64,000 nucleotides of DNA from Brassica napus. Its lineage: Eukaryota > Streptophyta > Magnoliopsida > Brassicales > Brassicaceae. This document shows, piece after piece, positions 1 through 10,812 of this stretch. The translations under genes and the position numbers were made by a program. Under the pieces are notes generated by a model. The model ran no database searches, had not been told where the DNA came from, and saw nothing but the letters and a program-made list of their open reading frames with translations. The stretch is from the NCBI RefSeq assembly GCF_020379485.1, contig NC_063448.1, positions 15,461,726-15,525,725 of the forward strand, in the 5' to 3' direction. Within the stretch, counting starts at the first letter, position 1. Each line of letters opens with the position of its first letter.

Positions 1-314
1 TGTAAGTCGTCCAAGAAAGTCAAACTTCTGAAATAATTCAGTCAAATGCAAAACTAACCTATGACGACTGAAATGTAAGTCGTCTAGCTTTTTTGGAGTT
101 TTCTTTTAACCAAACAAAAGTAGACGACTTATTTTCCAGTCGTCTCAGATAACAGATTTCAAAGTCAATTGCAAAAATAACCTCTGCGTTGACCAGACGA
201 CTTATATTTTAGTCGTCTGGAAGACTTAGATTGAAGTCGTCCGCGTCGATCTTTAATAAACTTTCGTTTTCTTTGTTCTATGTTTGCTAATGTGTTTTAT
301 TTTGACTTTTTCAG

Positions 315-689
315 ATGATGCGTCAGTCACATGCAGTGTATGGAGAATGATTGTTGAAAGATGAATGTTGGAATTTTGTGGTTGATCATTTCAAAGGAGC
401 GAGAATGTTATTTTTGAGTGAAGGTTCGACACATGCTGATCTTGTTGCAATGGCTCAAGAAGATTATAACCTGGACATGAACATAGAGTTTGTGGAGTTA
501 ACCTACTCATTACAACAGATGGCTCCAGACCTTCCTCCTATTCATGTTACAAGTGATAGACAAGTTCGGAACTTGCTCGAGATAACTAAAATGCATGAAG
601 TACGTCTGTCTGTAGACGACTTACATGGAAGTCTTCTGGTCAATGCAGAGACTTACATGGAAGTAGTCTCGAATTGTTATATGCTTTGA
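315..689 (+). pseudogene. MULE transposase N-terminal fragment, broken by a nonsense codon
   Basis: An ATG at 315 follows a TTTTTCAG that could be a splice acceptor. The frame reads 11 codons to a TGA at 348-350, then continues open to 689 as LKDECWNFVVDHFKGARMLF and onward. The continuing frame resembles the N-terminal region of MULE-type transposases common in Brassica, in which a Trp is plausible at the TGA position (TGG to TGA); this is recalled family knowledge, not a search. The last ~25 residues are encoded by the AGACGACTT repeat itself, so the true reading probably ends or was spliced before that. No MULE catalytic domain or zinc knuckle follows, so this is a remnant. Confidence 0.5.
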
Positions 690-1098
690 CTAGTTACTAT
701 TGTTTGTTTCCATCTCTTAAGTATTATTGTTACATACACTAATGATAATTATTGTTATGAGTTGGAAGAAAAGTTAAAATGCTTCTTAAAATGTTGTATC
801 AATAGCTACCAACATTCTTGTTTATTAAGATGAGAAGAAGACAATTGGAGTTTATTATTGCATACGGGAGATCCAAAGATAAGAGAAAGGCTATTGAAGT
901 CTATTATTTCATTGATTTGTAAATGTGTAAGCACATTGTTAGCACATGTATTACATCTTGGGAAACATTATTACTGATTTTACAAAAAATTCACAACTAA
1001 AAGAGTAGACATGCAAATCACAAAACAGACCACAAACAAAACTATTATAGATCATTCCTCTACAAAGACAAGCATGAACTCCACTTGATATGGAAGAA

Positions 1099-2140
1099 GA
1101 CTTCGTCAGAAGACTTCCAGGAATCGTCTGGAAGATTTCCTGGAAGTCGTCTATCGCATTATATTTTAGACGACTAACAGGTAAGTCGTCCCAGAAGTCT
1201 TCCAGATCTGAAAAACCTGCATATCAAATCCAGATCTGAAAAACATGCATATCAAAAAACGTTCAAATGGCTTAAAAACAGGAAAAATGAGTGGAAGATT
1301 AGATAAATCTACTTTTATAGAACACACAAAAATACATATCTAAAATTAATAGATCTACCTTTAAATGAGTGGAAGATGAGAACCATCTGATTAAAAACCT
1401 GCAAAAAAAAAAGACATATTAGTGAGAAAGACATGATACAAAACTGAAAAATTCATATAAAGTTTGGTGTTTTCAAGTCAAAGAGGTTAGAGTGAGTTTG
1501 GAGATTTTTAGTTTGGGAAAAAAATAAGACCTTTATACAACAGGAAGCTACCAAATGAAGAAAAATCAGACATAATAACTTAACAAAATGCTCAGATCTG
1601 TTATGAAAGGGAGACTTCGTCAGAAGACTTCCAAGAAGTCCAGACGACTTCCAGGAAGTCGTCTGAAAGACTTCCTAGAAGTCGTCTGGAAGACTTCCTG
1701 GAAGTCGTTTGGAAGACTTCCTGGAAGTCGTCTGGAAAACTTCCTGGAAGTCGTCTGGAAAACTTCCTGGAAGTCGTCTAGCGCATTATATTTTAGACGA
1801 CTAACAGGTAAGTCGTCCCAGAAGTCTTCCAGATTTGAAAAACCTGCATATCCAAATCCAGATCTGAAAAACCTGCATATCCAAAAATGTTCAAATGGCT
1901 TAAAAACAGAGAAAATGAGTGGAAGATTAGATAAATCTACCTTTATAGAACACACAAAAATACATATCTAAAATTGATAGATCTACCTTTAAATGAGTGG
2001 AAGATGAGAATCATGTGATGAAAAACCTGCAAAAACAAGATAAATTAGTGAGAAAGACATGAGACAAAAACAATAAATTGATATAAAGCTTAGTGTTTAT
2101 AAGTTCAAAGAGATTAGAAAAAGGTTGAAGAGTTTTAGAA
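1099..2140. repeat. Tandem ~0.4-0.5 kb direct duplication containing a 23-bp minisatellite
   Basis: Sequence at about 1099-1510 is repeated at about 1613-2140 with small differences. Shared blocks include GACTTCGTCAGAAGACTTCC, the paired AGATCTGAAAAACCTGCATAT motifs and the AATGAGTGGAAGAT blocks. The second copy carries an expansion at about 1649-1785 of a roughly 23-bp unit (GTCGTCTGGAAGACTTCCTG plus GAA), about five to six copies. The unit is nearly self-complementary (AGACGACTTCC / GGAAGTCGTCT), so each copy can fold back on itself. Open frames read through it on both strands are low-complexity artefacts. Confidence 0.7.
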
Positions 2141-3065
2141 TGATGAACATTACATTTTTGTTGCAGCCATTTAAGAGAATGAGAGAGAATGTGTAAATTT
2201 TTATTTATATAGGGAGACAAAAAATCCAATTAGGTTAAAATATTTTTGATTCAGACGACTTCCTAGACGACTTACTTGTAAGTCGCCCAGAAGACTTTAA
2301 TATTTTTAGCGGGAAATTAAATTTTTTTAGCGGGAAACTAAAATAGAAAACTTTCCAAACGACTTACAAGTAAGTCGTCTAGTTTAAATTATTTAAGCGG
2401 GAAAATAATATTTTAAAAAATTTTAGGCAGGTCCAGCTAAAATTATTCACCAGACGACTTCCATGGAAGTCGTCTAGACCCTAAACATAACCTCTAAACT
2501 TAATTAACTAATTAAACACTTCATAAAATCAAATTAAACTTCAAAAGTGTTTACTATACACAAAAATAAACACTTACACGTAAAAATTTATTTTTTTAAA
2601 AAAACATTCAAACTTTCCAAAATCTAACCCTAAAAATACATACAATACTACAACATATGTTGCCAAACCCTAAACCAAAGAATACCATGATTCACTACCT
2701 ACACTCATCTATGTTGAAAACAATTCAGTTTTGTTATATTTTAATTTATATCATTTAAAACTGTTTATAATTACATGATTTTAATTTTTCGCTTATCAAA
2801 ATATTTTTTTAAAATTTTATAAATTATTTTTAAGATCAGCTACACCAGAAGACTTACTTGAAAGTCGCCTAGAAGACTTCTAGCATCTCAGACGACTCAG
2901 ACGACTTACTGGGGCTATATTCGTAAAAATGACTTCTGTTTTTTTGTTTAGTCGCAAGGAGCTGGCTGTATTTTCACAAGGCTATTAGGTTAATTTTGCA
3001 TTTGATTCAAGTTTGGGTATATGTTTGTATTTAAAATCAAGTTGTGAGTCATATTTGGCAAATTT

Positions 3066-3560
3066 CTCTTTAAAAATACACTCTTAAATGTGTATTCACG
3101 AAGCCTTTATGAATATATATTTATAAATACCTAATCGAATTTGAATTTTATATATATATATATATATATTAAGATATTATTGAATATGTATAACATATTC
3201 ATAGAGTTTGAGGACGATCTTCCTTAATTTGATATAAAGATATTATATATATTCAGAAATATCTACATAAATTTTAAAAAGTTGTTATATATTCAACAAT
3301 GTTTTCCTAAATATGCATATAAGTCAAATTTAGAAAGATGTCTTACTATTTAGGACGACCTTGCTAAATTTACATTCAAGAAGATATCATAAACATTCAT
3401 AAAAGTCTTTCTAAACTTTTTTTTAGGAAAAATAGTTTTATAGAAAAAAATTTAAAAAAATTAAGGAAAATTTTTTTTGAACATTATATATTTTTTCAAT
3501 TTTTTTAATATCATTAATTTTATATATTCAATAGTTTTCTAGCCGCAAGAACATTATATA
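3066..3560. other. AT-rich spacer without recognisable gene
   Basis: Low-complexity AT-rich DNA between the MULE remnant and the Helitron end. It includes a short (TA)n run near 3150-3170 and several variants of ATATTCATA/GATATTAT. I see no open frame, RNA gene or transposon end. Confidence 0.6.
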
Positions 3561-4104
3561 CTAGTATATCGCCTGTGCTGCGCACAGGTTAATTTATTGT
3601 TTTAAATTTTTATCATTTTTATAATGTTCAGTCAGAATAAATTATTATTAATATTAGATGAACAGTGTTATATATTAGAGATTCTGGTCCAGAAACAAAA
3701 CAATTGAAACTTGAAAGGATAAAACAAATGTCACTATAAAATGGATACATGTTTGCAAAACTTTTTAAAATACCAAAATATAAATATAGTTAAAATACTT
3801 TATTCAATCCATTAATTTTGTTCAATGATTTTATAACTACAAATAATTTAATTTAATTTAATTTAAATTTAAATACGATGAATCTAATAAATTTGATATT
3901 TGTTTTTTATAGTTAAAATAATTGTTGCATTGATATTTTATGTTATTTTACTAAAGTGTTTTAAACAAACACACATCTGAAACTAACCCACATTACATAT
4001 TTTGATGCTTTATTAAATTTATATGATTACATTTTAGATCTTTAGTTTGCTTTTTATGAAATTATAATGAATTGTCTAGCAATAATTAAGTAAAATAGAT
4101 TTAC

Positions 4105-4341
4105 CTTTCAGAAATGCAGGTTCCGTAACATCCAACAATAGTTTTAGGGTCGAAAACAATTGCAGTAGTGAATGCTGAAAAATAATTGACTCAACAAAGG
4201 AAATATTAATGAATAAATCAAAGAAAAATAGTAAAGAGTAGAAAACATGCAAAACCTTCTTTGTGAGGAGAAAACTTGATGCTTGTCTCTTTCACAGGAA
4301 TAATTTTGATTATGCTCCATCTCATATCTCCAAACCATAAC
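4105..4341 (-). pseudogene. Two phase-compatible exon-like segments of an unidentified gene inside a Helitron
   Basis: On the minus strand, 4341-4256 lies between a TGTAG acceptor and a GTTTTG donor and reads WFGDMRWSIIKIIPVKETSI and on to SPHKE, with one base left over. Segment 4174-4105 lies between TTTTTCAG and GTAAATC and reads (A)FTTAIVFDPKTIVGC to CISE with the two bases needed to complete the shared codon. So the two segments join in frame across an ~80-bp AT-rich intron. I do not recognise the protein. The simplest reading is a fragment of a host gene captured by the Helitron in its own orientation; there is no start codon or complete gene. Confidence 0.35.
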
Positions 4342-4558
4342 CTACAGTGCATGTAAATCAATAGATAGAAGAAGTTTCTAAGTTATACACTGCAGTGATC
4401 TAAAATTGAAATCTCTTCAAAAAATACCATACCAGTATCAATTTCTTCCCATAATTCTACTGTATTTATCGACTGAGCATTGATTCAGGTGATGAATAAA
4501 TAAAATTTCAGTTGTCACAGAAAAAAAGAAGAAAGAAGACAGGAAGAAACCCGTTCAA

Positions 4559-4708
4559 TTCAAATGAACCTAATACTCAAACGTCTAGAAAGCAACCGTC
4601 TTTTGTCGTTCACATGGATGCAGATCACCCGGTTTGGTTTACAGAGTCAGTATAAGTTTGTATTATTGATGACAAAAAAAAAAAAATTCAAACGAACCTA
4701 ATACTCAA
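4559..4708 (+). mobile_element. Short 5'-truncated retroposon with poly(A) tail and target-site duplication
   Basis: About 105 bp (4581-4686) ending in a poly(A) tract is bracketed by a 22-bp near-perfect direct repeat (4559-4580 and 4687-4708; one mismatch; core GAACCTAATACTCAA). The body contains TTTGGTTTACAGAGTC and ends ATTGATGAC before the A-tract. A second copy of the same body is at about 49656-49757. Poly(A) plus a long variable duplication indicates LINE-mediated insertion (a truncated LINE 3' end or a SINE); I cannot tell which. Part of the flanking direct-repeat sequence occurs a third time at about 4722-4747. Confidence 0.65.
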
Positions 4709-5116
4709 TCTCTCTTTTTGGCAAACGAACCTAATACTCAATCTCTCATTTCTCTCATTTTCAGCAAGTAAAGAAAGAATGAACAATCTGTTGCATAGAA
4801 GATTGAAAGAGAAAAAAAAAACACAAAAAGTAAATTAGTAGATCAAAATTATATATAAGAAAAAAACAGTTTGAAAATAGTGGTCCACTGATTTTGAAAG
4901 TGGATGGAATATTATGAGAAAATATAGACAACATGTGCTTAAAATTAGGGACTGAAGATTAATTTTCTCAGTTAATTGTTTTTTAATTTTTTAAAACATT
5001 TTCCACATGTTAAATTTTTATTTGTTGAGTGACTTGTGCTTTAGTATATAAGGGATGTTTCTAAACGCAACCGGACAGCGTAGTACCAATCAATCAGCTA
5101 AGTTACCGAACAACGG

Positions 5117-5541
5117 TGGTTACTTTTAGTATCAATCATAGAGCATCGAATATCTTAAATTGGTTCCAAGTTTGAAAAGTTCAACTAGCTTCCCCAACCA
5201 AAATGAATAAAAGAAAAAGGAAAAAATCATTAAAGAAGAATAAGAAACAAATTAATTGGGTCGTTGACAAAATAATTGAACAATGATATGCATCTTTCTT
5301 CACGAACTTGAAAGAATAAAAATAACAAGCTGCTCGTTGACATTGGATGCACGTTCTTGCACGTTTCACGATAGTTTGGCGCAGACATGCTTCCACGATT
5401 ACTGGGATGCAAGCTAAACAAATAGAAAAAATGGTAAAACCCCAGAACCTATATAAAGGCATGCACACAATTAATGTAGAACCATAAAAACAAAAACAAA
5501 AACCAACGCAGTGAAGTGTTGGAGAAGCAATCAAACTACGA
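5117..5541 (+). promoter_or_regulatory. Promoter and leader of extensin gene 1
   Basis: The ~420 bp upstream of the first extensin start are conserved at the second extensin (about 37177-37675). A TATA box (TATATAAA, 5450-5457) lies about 90 bp before the ATG at 5542. Upstream there are two GCACGTT motifs (about 5350-5370), ACGT-core elements of the kind bound by bZIP/bHLH factors; function is inferred only. The second copy retains about 80 bp (roughly 37200-37285) that are absent here. Confidence 0.65.
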
Positions 5542-8223
5542 ATGACATCTTCTCCCGGGATGGGGCGTTCAGCCCATCTCGTTTACGCTCTTGGTTTTGT
5601 AATCATGGCAACAATGGTTGCTGCTTCTTATGAGCCCTACACTTATAGCTCTCCACCACCACCAATGTACAATTCTCCTGCACCGAAAGTTGACTACAAG
5701 TCTCCACCACCTCCTTACGTATACAGTTCTCCTCCACCTCCACCAATGTATTCGCCATCTCCTAAAGTGGATTATAAATCCCCACCACCTCCTTACGTCT
5801 ACAGCTCACCACCACCGCCATACTATTCACCTTCTCCAAAGGTGGATTACAAATCTCCACCACCTCCTTACGTGTATAGCTCGCCACCACCACCATATTA
5901 CTCACCTTCTCCAAAGGTGGACTACAAATCTCCACCACCTCCTTATGTCTACAGCTCCCCACCACCACCACCATACATATACGGTTCTCCACCCCCACCA
6001 CCATACTACTCACCTTCTCCTAAGGTAGACTACAAGTCTCCACCACCTCCTTACGTCTATAGCTCTCCACCACCGCCCCCTTACGTTTACAACTCACCAC
6101 CACCACCCCCGTACTACTCACCCTCTCCTAAAGTCGATTACAAATCTCCTCCACCACCTTACGTCTACACTTCTCCACCACCACCATACAACTCACCTTC
6201 TCCAAAGATTGATTACAAATCTCCACCCCCACCGTATGTTTACTACTCCCCACCACCACCATACTACTCGCCTTCACCTAGACCCATATACAAATCGCCA
6301 CCCCCACCATACGTCTACAGCTCCCCACCACCACCTTATTACTCTCCTTCACCCAAACCATCATACAAGTCTCCACCACCTCCGTACGTATACAGCTCTC
6401 CACCACCACCATACTACTCTCCTCCTAAACCCGCATACAAATCGCCACCACCACCATATGTCTACAGCTCTCCACCACCACCATACTACTCGCCTTCACC
6501 TAAACCAGCATACAAATCTCCACCACCACCATATATCTACAGCTCTCCCCCACCACCATACTACTCGCCTTCACCCAAGACCGTATACAAATCCCCACCA
6601 CCGCCATACGTCTACAGCTCCCCACCCCCACCTTACTATTCTCCATCACCTAAACATGTATACAAATCTCCACCACCTCCGTATGTCTACAGCTCTCCGC
6701 CCCCACCATACTACTCTCCTTCTCCTAAGCCCGCGTACAAATCTCCTCCACCACCATATATCTATAGTTCTCCACCACCACCATACTATTCTCCTTCCCC
6801 TAAGCCCGCATACAAATCACCACCACCTCCGTATGCCTACAGCTCTCCGCCCCCACCATACTACTCTCCTTCTCCTAAGCCCGCTTACAAATCTCCTCCA
6901 CCACCATATGTCTATAGTTCTCCTCCACCACCATACTATTCTCCTTCCCCTAAGCCAGCATACAAATCACCACCACCGCCATATGTGTACAGTTCTCCCC
7001 CACCACCATATTACTCGCCTTCTCCCAAGCCCGCTTACAAATCTCCACCACCACCATATGTATACAGCTCCCCACCTCCACCTTATTACTCTCCTTCACC
7101 AAAACCTGTATACAAATCACCACCACCACCATATGTTTACAACTCTCCACCACCACCATACTATTCACCATCACCTAAGGTGGTATACAAATCTCCACCA
7201 CACCCACATGTTTGTGTTTGTCCACCTCCTCCTCCATGTTACTCTCCTTCTCCAAAGATTGAGTACAAATCTCCCCCAACACCATATGTTTACCATTCTC
7301 CACCTCCCCCACCTTATTACTCGCCTTCACCTAAACATGCATACAAATCCCCACCACCACCGTACGTCTACAGTTCCCCACCACCACCGTACTACTCCCC
7401 TACTCCTAAGCATGCATACAAATCTCCTCCACCACCATACGTTTACAGCTCCCCACCACCACCATACTACTCACCTTCCCCTAAGCCCACATACAAATCT
7501 CCTCCACCACCGTATGTCTATAGCTCTCCACCCCCACCACCGTATTACTCCCCTTCTCCAAAGGTTGAATACAAATCTCCTCCACCACCATATGTTTACA
7601 GCTCTCCACCTCCACCACAGTATTACTCTCCTTCTCCAAAGGTTGAGTACAAATCTCCTCCACCACCATATGTCTACAGCTCTCCTCCCCCCCCACCGTA
7701 TTATTCTCCTTCCCCAAAGGTTGAATACAAATTTCCTCCACCACCATATGTCTACAGCTCTCCACCCCCACCACCATATTATTCTCCTTCTCCAAAGGTT
7801 GAGTACAAATCTCCTCCACCACCATATGTCTACAGCTCTCCACCTCCACCACAGTATTACTCTCCTTCTCCAAAGGTTGAGTACAAATCTCCTCCACCAC
7901 CATATGTCTACAGCTCCCCACCTCCACCACCATATTACTCTCCTTCTCCAAAGGTTGAGTACAAATCTCCTCCACCACCATATGTCTACAACTCTCCACC
8001 TCCACCACCATATTACTCTCCTTCTCCAAAGGTTGAGTACAAATCTCCTCCACCACCTTATGTCTACAGTTCACCACCTCCACCATCGTATTACTCTCCA
8101 TCACCAAAGGTTGACTACAAATCGCCACCACCACCATATGTCTACACATCTCCACCACCACCAGCATACTCTCCATCTCCAAAGGCCGAATACAAATCTC
8201 CTCCTCCACCTTCGTATTATTAA
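5542..8223 (+). CDS. Classical extensin (hydroxyproline-rich cell-wall glycoprotein), copy 1
   Basis: Intronless 893-residue protein. Residues 1-29 form a signal peptide (charged start, hydrophobic LVYALGFVIMATMVAA), with cleavage likely near residues 28-30. The rest is tandem SPPPP modules in YKSPPPPYVYSSPPPP(P)YYSPSPK repeats. In this family SP3-5 blocks are hydroxylated and arabinosylated, YVY supplies intramolecular isodityrosine, and Lys/Tyr spacing supports peroxidase cross-linking into the wall; this is established family knowledge. A conserved odd module contains the only cysteines (HPHVCVCPPPPPC, about residues 555-567). An in-frame Met at residue 7 is an alternative start; I keep the first because both copies share it. 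It resembles what I recall of Arabidopsis AT1G23720. TATA box at 5450; the 3' region has AATAAA at 8504. Confidence 0.93.
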   Translation: MTSSPGMGRSAHLVYALGFVIMATMVAASYEPYTYSSPPPPMYNSPAPKVDYKSPPPPYVYSSPPPPPMYSPSPKVDYKSPPPPYVYSSPPPPYYSPSPKVDYKSPPPPYVYSSPPPPYYSPSPKVDYKSPPPPYVYSSPPPPPYIYGSPPPPPYYSPSPKVDYKSPPPPYVYSSPPPPPYVYNSPPPPPYYSPSPKVDYKSPPPPYVYTSPPPPYNSPSPKIDYKSPPPPYVYYSPPPPYYSPSPRPIYKSPPPPYVYSSPPPPYYSPSPKPSYKSPPPPYVYSSPPPPYYSPPKPAYKSPPPPYVYSSPPPPYYSPSPKPAYKSPPPPYIYSSPPPPYYSPSPKTVYKSPPPPYVYSSPPPPYYSPSPKHVYKSPPPPYVYSSPPPPYYSPSPKPAYKSPPPPYIYSSPPPPYYSPSPKPAYKSPPPPYAYSSPPPPYYSPSPKPAYKSPPPPYVYSSPPPPYYSPSPKPAYKSPPPPYVYSSPPPPYYSPSPKPAYKSPPPPYVYSSPPPPYYSPSPKPVYKSPPPPYVYNSPPPPYYSPSPKVVYKSPPHPHVCVCPPPPPCYSPSPKIEYKSPPTPYVYHSPPPPPYYSPSPKHAYKSPPPPYVYSSPPPPYYSPTPKHAYKSPPPPYVYSSPPPPYYSPSPKPTYKSPPPPYVYSSPPPPPYYSPSPKVEYKSPPPPYVYSSPPPPQYYSPSPKVEYKSPPPPYVYSSPPPPPYYSPSPKVEYKFPPPPYVYSSPPPPPYYSPSPKVEYKSPPPPYVYSSPPPPQYYSPSPKVEYKSPPPPYVYSSPPPPPYYSPSPKVEYKSPPPPYVYNSPPPPPYYSPSPKVEYKSPPPPYVYSSPPPPSYYSPSPKVDYKSPPPPYVYTSPPPPAYSPSPKAEYKSPPPPSYY

Positions 8224-9157
8224 ACTCCTTCTATATAATTCATAAATAAGATACCAAGTCTCATGTGATGTTTTGTCTTTTTATTTTTCTTGTGCTAGTC
8301 CTTTTTAATTTTCAAGGTTGGAATGGATTCTTTGGCTATTGAAATTTCATTTAAATACATGTTTCCATTGTCTTTTATATTTGTTATGTGGTTGCCTTTA
8401 ATCCATATGTAAGTTTGTTGCAGTTCTATGCATCATGTTCTCGACCTTATTGTTTGGGCCAGTATTATTATGCTATCCAGATTGCCTATAATTTTTCCTG
8501 ATAAATAAAGCTACTCTGATAATTCAAAATTTCTCATAGTTATGATGTGGTTTCTATTACTTTCAATTAAATGAAAAGAACGGACCATCAATTTCTTCTT
8601 CTTTTTTATCAAAATTATACTCACATTATCTGTTGACTAACCACGTCGTTAAATTGGCTTTAACAATGAAATTTGATATTTATTCTGTGTTTGGATGAAA
8701 GTATGGTTGTATCAAGTTACAGTTAAACGTCAAATACATTTGAAGAGAACATTTGAAGAAAAAAATATGGCTTTATCGATTTGAATAGGAGATTAAGTCG
8801 ATTATATTAGAGATTTATATCAGGATGTTTCAATGTGTGTTAATGAGATCTTAGTGGTTTATTAAACACATGTATAAATTACATGACCAAGAAAAGTAAG
8901 TATTTGTTTGCGTTTAAACGATAATTGAGAAATTAAATGGTTTATTTGAGAATTTTGTCTTTTTACTTGAATTTAAAAGTCATAGATTGTTTTGGAAAAT
9001 TTTCCCTTATAACAAAAATAGTGAATTGGGTAAAAATCCTCAAAATAAGTTACTAATTAAGTAATTATCCATAAGACAAATTGTGTGGGGTTTAATATTC
9101 AACTTGGAGAATTTCAATTACAAAACAGTCCTTTTGGCTTATTGGAAATGTTTTTAA
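8224..9157. other. 3' flank of extensin 1, then AT-rich spacer
   Basis: About 8224-8630 is conserved downstream of the second extensin (40490-40877) and contains the presumed 3' UTR, with AATAAA at 8504-8509. From about 8640 to 9157 the sequence is unrelated AT-rich DNA. I see no gene there. A block near 8780-8840 (GATTAAGTCGATTATATTAG) weakly resembles one near 52720-52750. Confidence 0.55.
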
Positions 9158-9472
9158 GAGCATCTGTATTGGCAAAACTCTTAAAGTGGTTCTTAAGTGG
9201 GGCATAATGACTTTTTAACTATTATCATTAAGTTAAGAAACATTGTTAAGATACACTTAATTATAGTGGTTTATTGGTTGTTTCTTAATTAAGGTTCTTA
9301 ACAATAAAAAATATTAAATTTAAATTTAAACATAATTTTTTTTTAAAGAAAAAATTTATTTATTAAATAAAGCAAAGTTAAACATAACAATTTAAATATA
9401 GATTTTAAAATAAAAACATTAAAACAAAAATTACTAAAATAAACGATAATAATTTGAAAGCGGCATCCAAGT

Positions 9473-10812
9473 TCAGTTGTTATCTTGATCACGTCCAAAT
9501 TTACGCCATAAATGTTGAACCAGATCACTTTTCGGTTGTTGATGCGCTTGTCTATCACGAATTCTTGTTCGAACACCCATCTGATTGGCGATATTTGTAG
9601 GGATATCTGTAGAAAAGGTGAGATCAACAAGTGAACTTCCACTGCCTTCTCCTTGTTCGAAATCCGAAACATCGTATTGAGTGTATTCACCTCGTTTGTT
9701 TTCTGCTATCATATTATGGAGTATGATACATGCTCTCATAATCTTCCAAATACTTTATCCCAAGAAAGTGCTGAATTTTTAACAATGGAAAATCGAGCTT
9801 GTAAGACTCCGAAAGCACGCTCGACATCTTTTCGGGCAGCTTCTTGACGTTGAGCAAATAAAACTGCTTTTGACCCTTGTGGAATTGGAATAGATTGGAT
9901 AAAAGTTTCTCATTTCGGATAAATACCATCGGTGAGATAGTAAGCCAAATCATACTCTCTTCCGTTGACCGAGAAATTCACTTGCGTAGCTTGACCATAT
10001 ATTATATCATCAAAAACATGTGAGCGATCAAGAACATTGATATCATTTAAGGTACCTGGAGGTCCAAAAAATGCATGACATATCCAGAGATCATATGAAG
10101 CAACCGCCTCTAAAACGATTGTGGGTTTTCCCGAACCACGAGAATATTTCCATTTCCAAGCGGTGGGACAATTCTTCCACTCCCAATGCATACAATTGAT
10201 GCTTCCTATCATCCCAGGAAATCTCTGAAGCTCTCCAATATGAAGTAGACGTTGAAGATCTTTCAGTGTTGGTCTTCTTAGATATTCATCGCCGAAAAAA
10301 TTTATTATTGCTTCCACAAAATTTTCCACACATAATCGAGTAGTGGTTGCACCGAGCCGGAGGTATTCGTCGACCGCATCAAGCGCAGAACCATATGCCA
10401 ACACACGAATAGCTGCTGTACACTTTTGAAGTTGAGAGAGACCAAATCTTCCGGAAACGTCTTGCTTTTGATGAAAGAATGGAACTTCATTGGAGAGGCG
10501 ATCAACAATACGCATGAACAATGGCTTGTTCATTATAAATCGTCGTCGAAATGGATTTTGAGGATATGTTGGAGTGTCACTGAAATAATCATTCCATAAT
10601 CGAAGATGGCATTCTTCACGGTTTCTTTCAATAAATTCTCGTCTTTTTCTTGTTTTGTTTTGCCCTTTTTGATGACCATACATATTGCACAAATTCTCAA
10701 ATGCTTGATCGAAACGTTGATCAAAATATTGATCGAAAGCTTCATCAAACGAATCCTCGTTATCCTCGTAAGCTTCTTGATGACCATAAGTGTCTTCAGA
10801 CGAAGATGCCAT
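9473..10812 (-). pseudogene. PIF/Harbinger transposase (DDE nuclease), three lesions
   Basis: Start chosen at 10812 (MASSSEDTYG), the usual start for this family; an in-frame extension to 10947 looks like leader. The N-terminal half has DEAFDQYFDQRFDQAFENL, then the RRRF..NKPLF region and the conserved LQRFPGMIGSI(N)CMHWEWKN. The first catalytic residue, normally Asp in the GSIDC motif, is Asn here (codon AAT). The second is present in GTLNDINVLDRS. A TGG-to-TGA nonsense codon at 9910-9912 follows YPK. The frame then continues as QRQEAARKDVERAFGVLQAR, which contains the third (Glu) region, and a 1-nt frameshift near 9740 precedes IMRACIILHNMIAENK. The pseudogene ends at the stop at 9473. Known role of the intact enzyme: excision and insertion at TWA sites with its Myb partner. 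Confidence 0.85.

Larger units (their letters stand above)
1..3060. mobile_element. Degraded Mutator-like (MULE) element with AGTCGTCT repeats
   Basis: The first 3 kb is studded with AGTCGTCT and its complement AGACGACTT (for example near 20, 75, 130, 190, 230, 1140-1200, 1640-1800, 2255-2290, 2340-2380, 2450-2475 and 2840-2910). A stretch near 44-66 (TCAAATGCAAAACTAACC) is matched in inverted orientation near 2985-3010, which suggests long terminal inverted repeats; the left end probably lies outside the window. A transposase-like N-terminal fragment sits at 315-689. The MULE call comes from my recollection of that protein family in Brassica annotations; the exact ends and target duplication are not visible. 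The rest of the interval is non-coding AT-rich sequence. Confidence 0.45.
3561..5055 (-). mobile_element. Non-autonomous Helitron (minus strand)
   Basis: Read on the minus strand, the 3' end has a hairpin (7-bp stem CCTGTGC/GCACAGG, about 3572-3588) followed by a short spacer and CTAG at 3561-3564, next to an A on the plus strand. This is the hairpin-plus-CTRR-plus-T structure of Helitrons. The likely 5' end is TCCCTTATATACTAAAGCAC, reading leftwards from 5055, with the plus-strand T at 5056. The element is about 1.5 kb, encodes no Rep/helicase, contains two exon-like segments (4105-4174 and 4256-4341, minus) and is interrupted by a short poly(A) retroposon (4581-4686). The 3' end is well supported; the 5' end is by family resemblance. 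Confidence 0.6.

Noticed and set aside
7200..8220. Regular direct repeats with spacers resembling a CRISPR array
   Set aside because: They encode extensin modules in frame, in a plant genome; repeats vary and there are no cas genes.
6209..8245. 678-codon open frame rich in His, Leu and Thr overlapping extensin 1 (and 738 codons at 38295-40511)
   Set aside because: It is the +2 reading of the CCACCA-rich extensin repeat; the composition follows from the repeat and the extensin frame has the signal peptide and known motifs.
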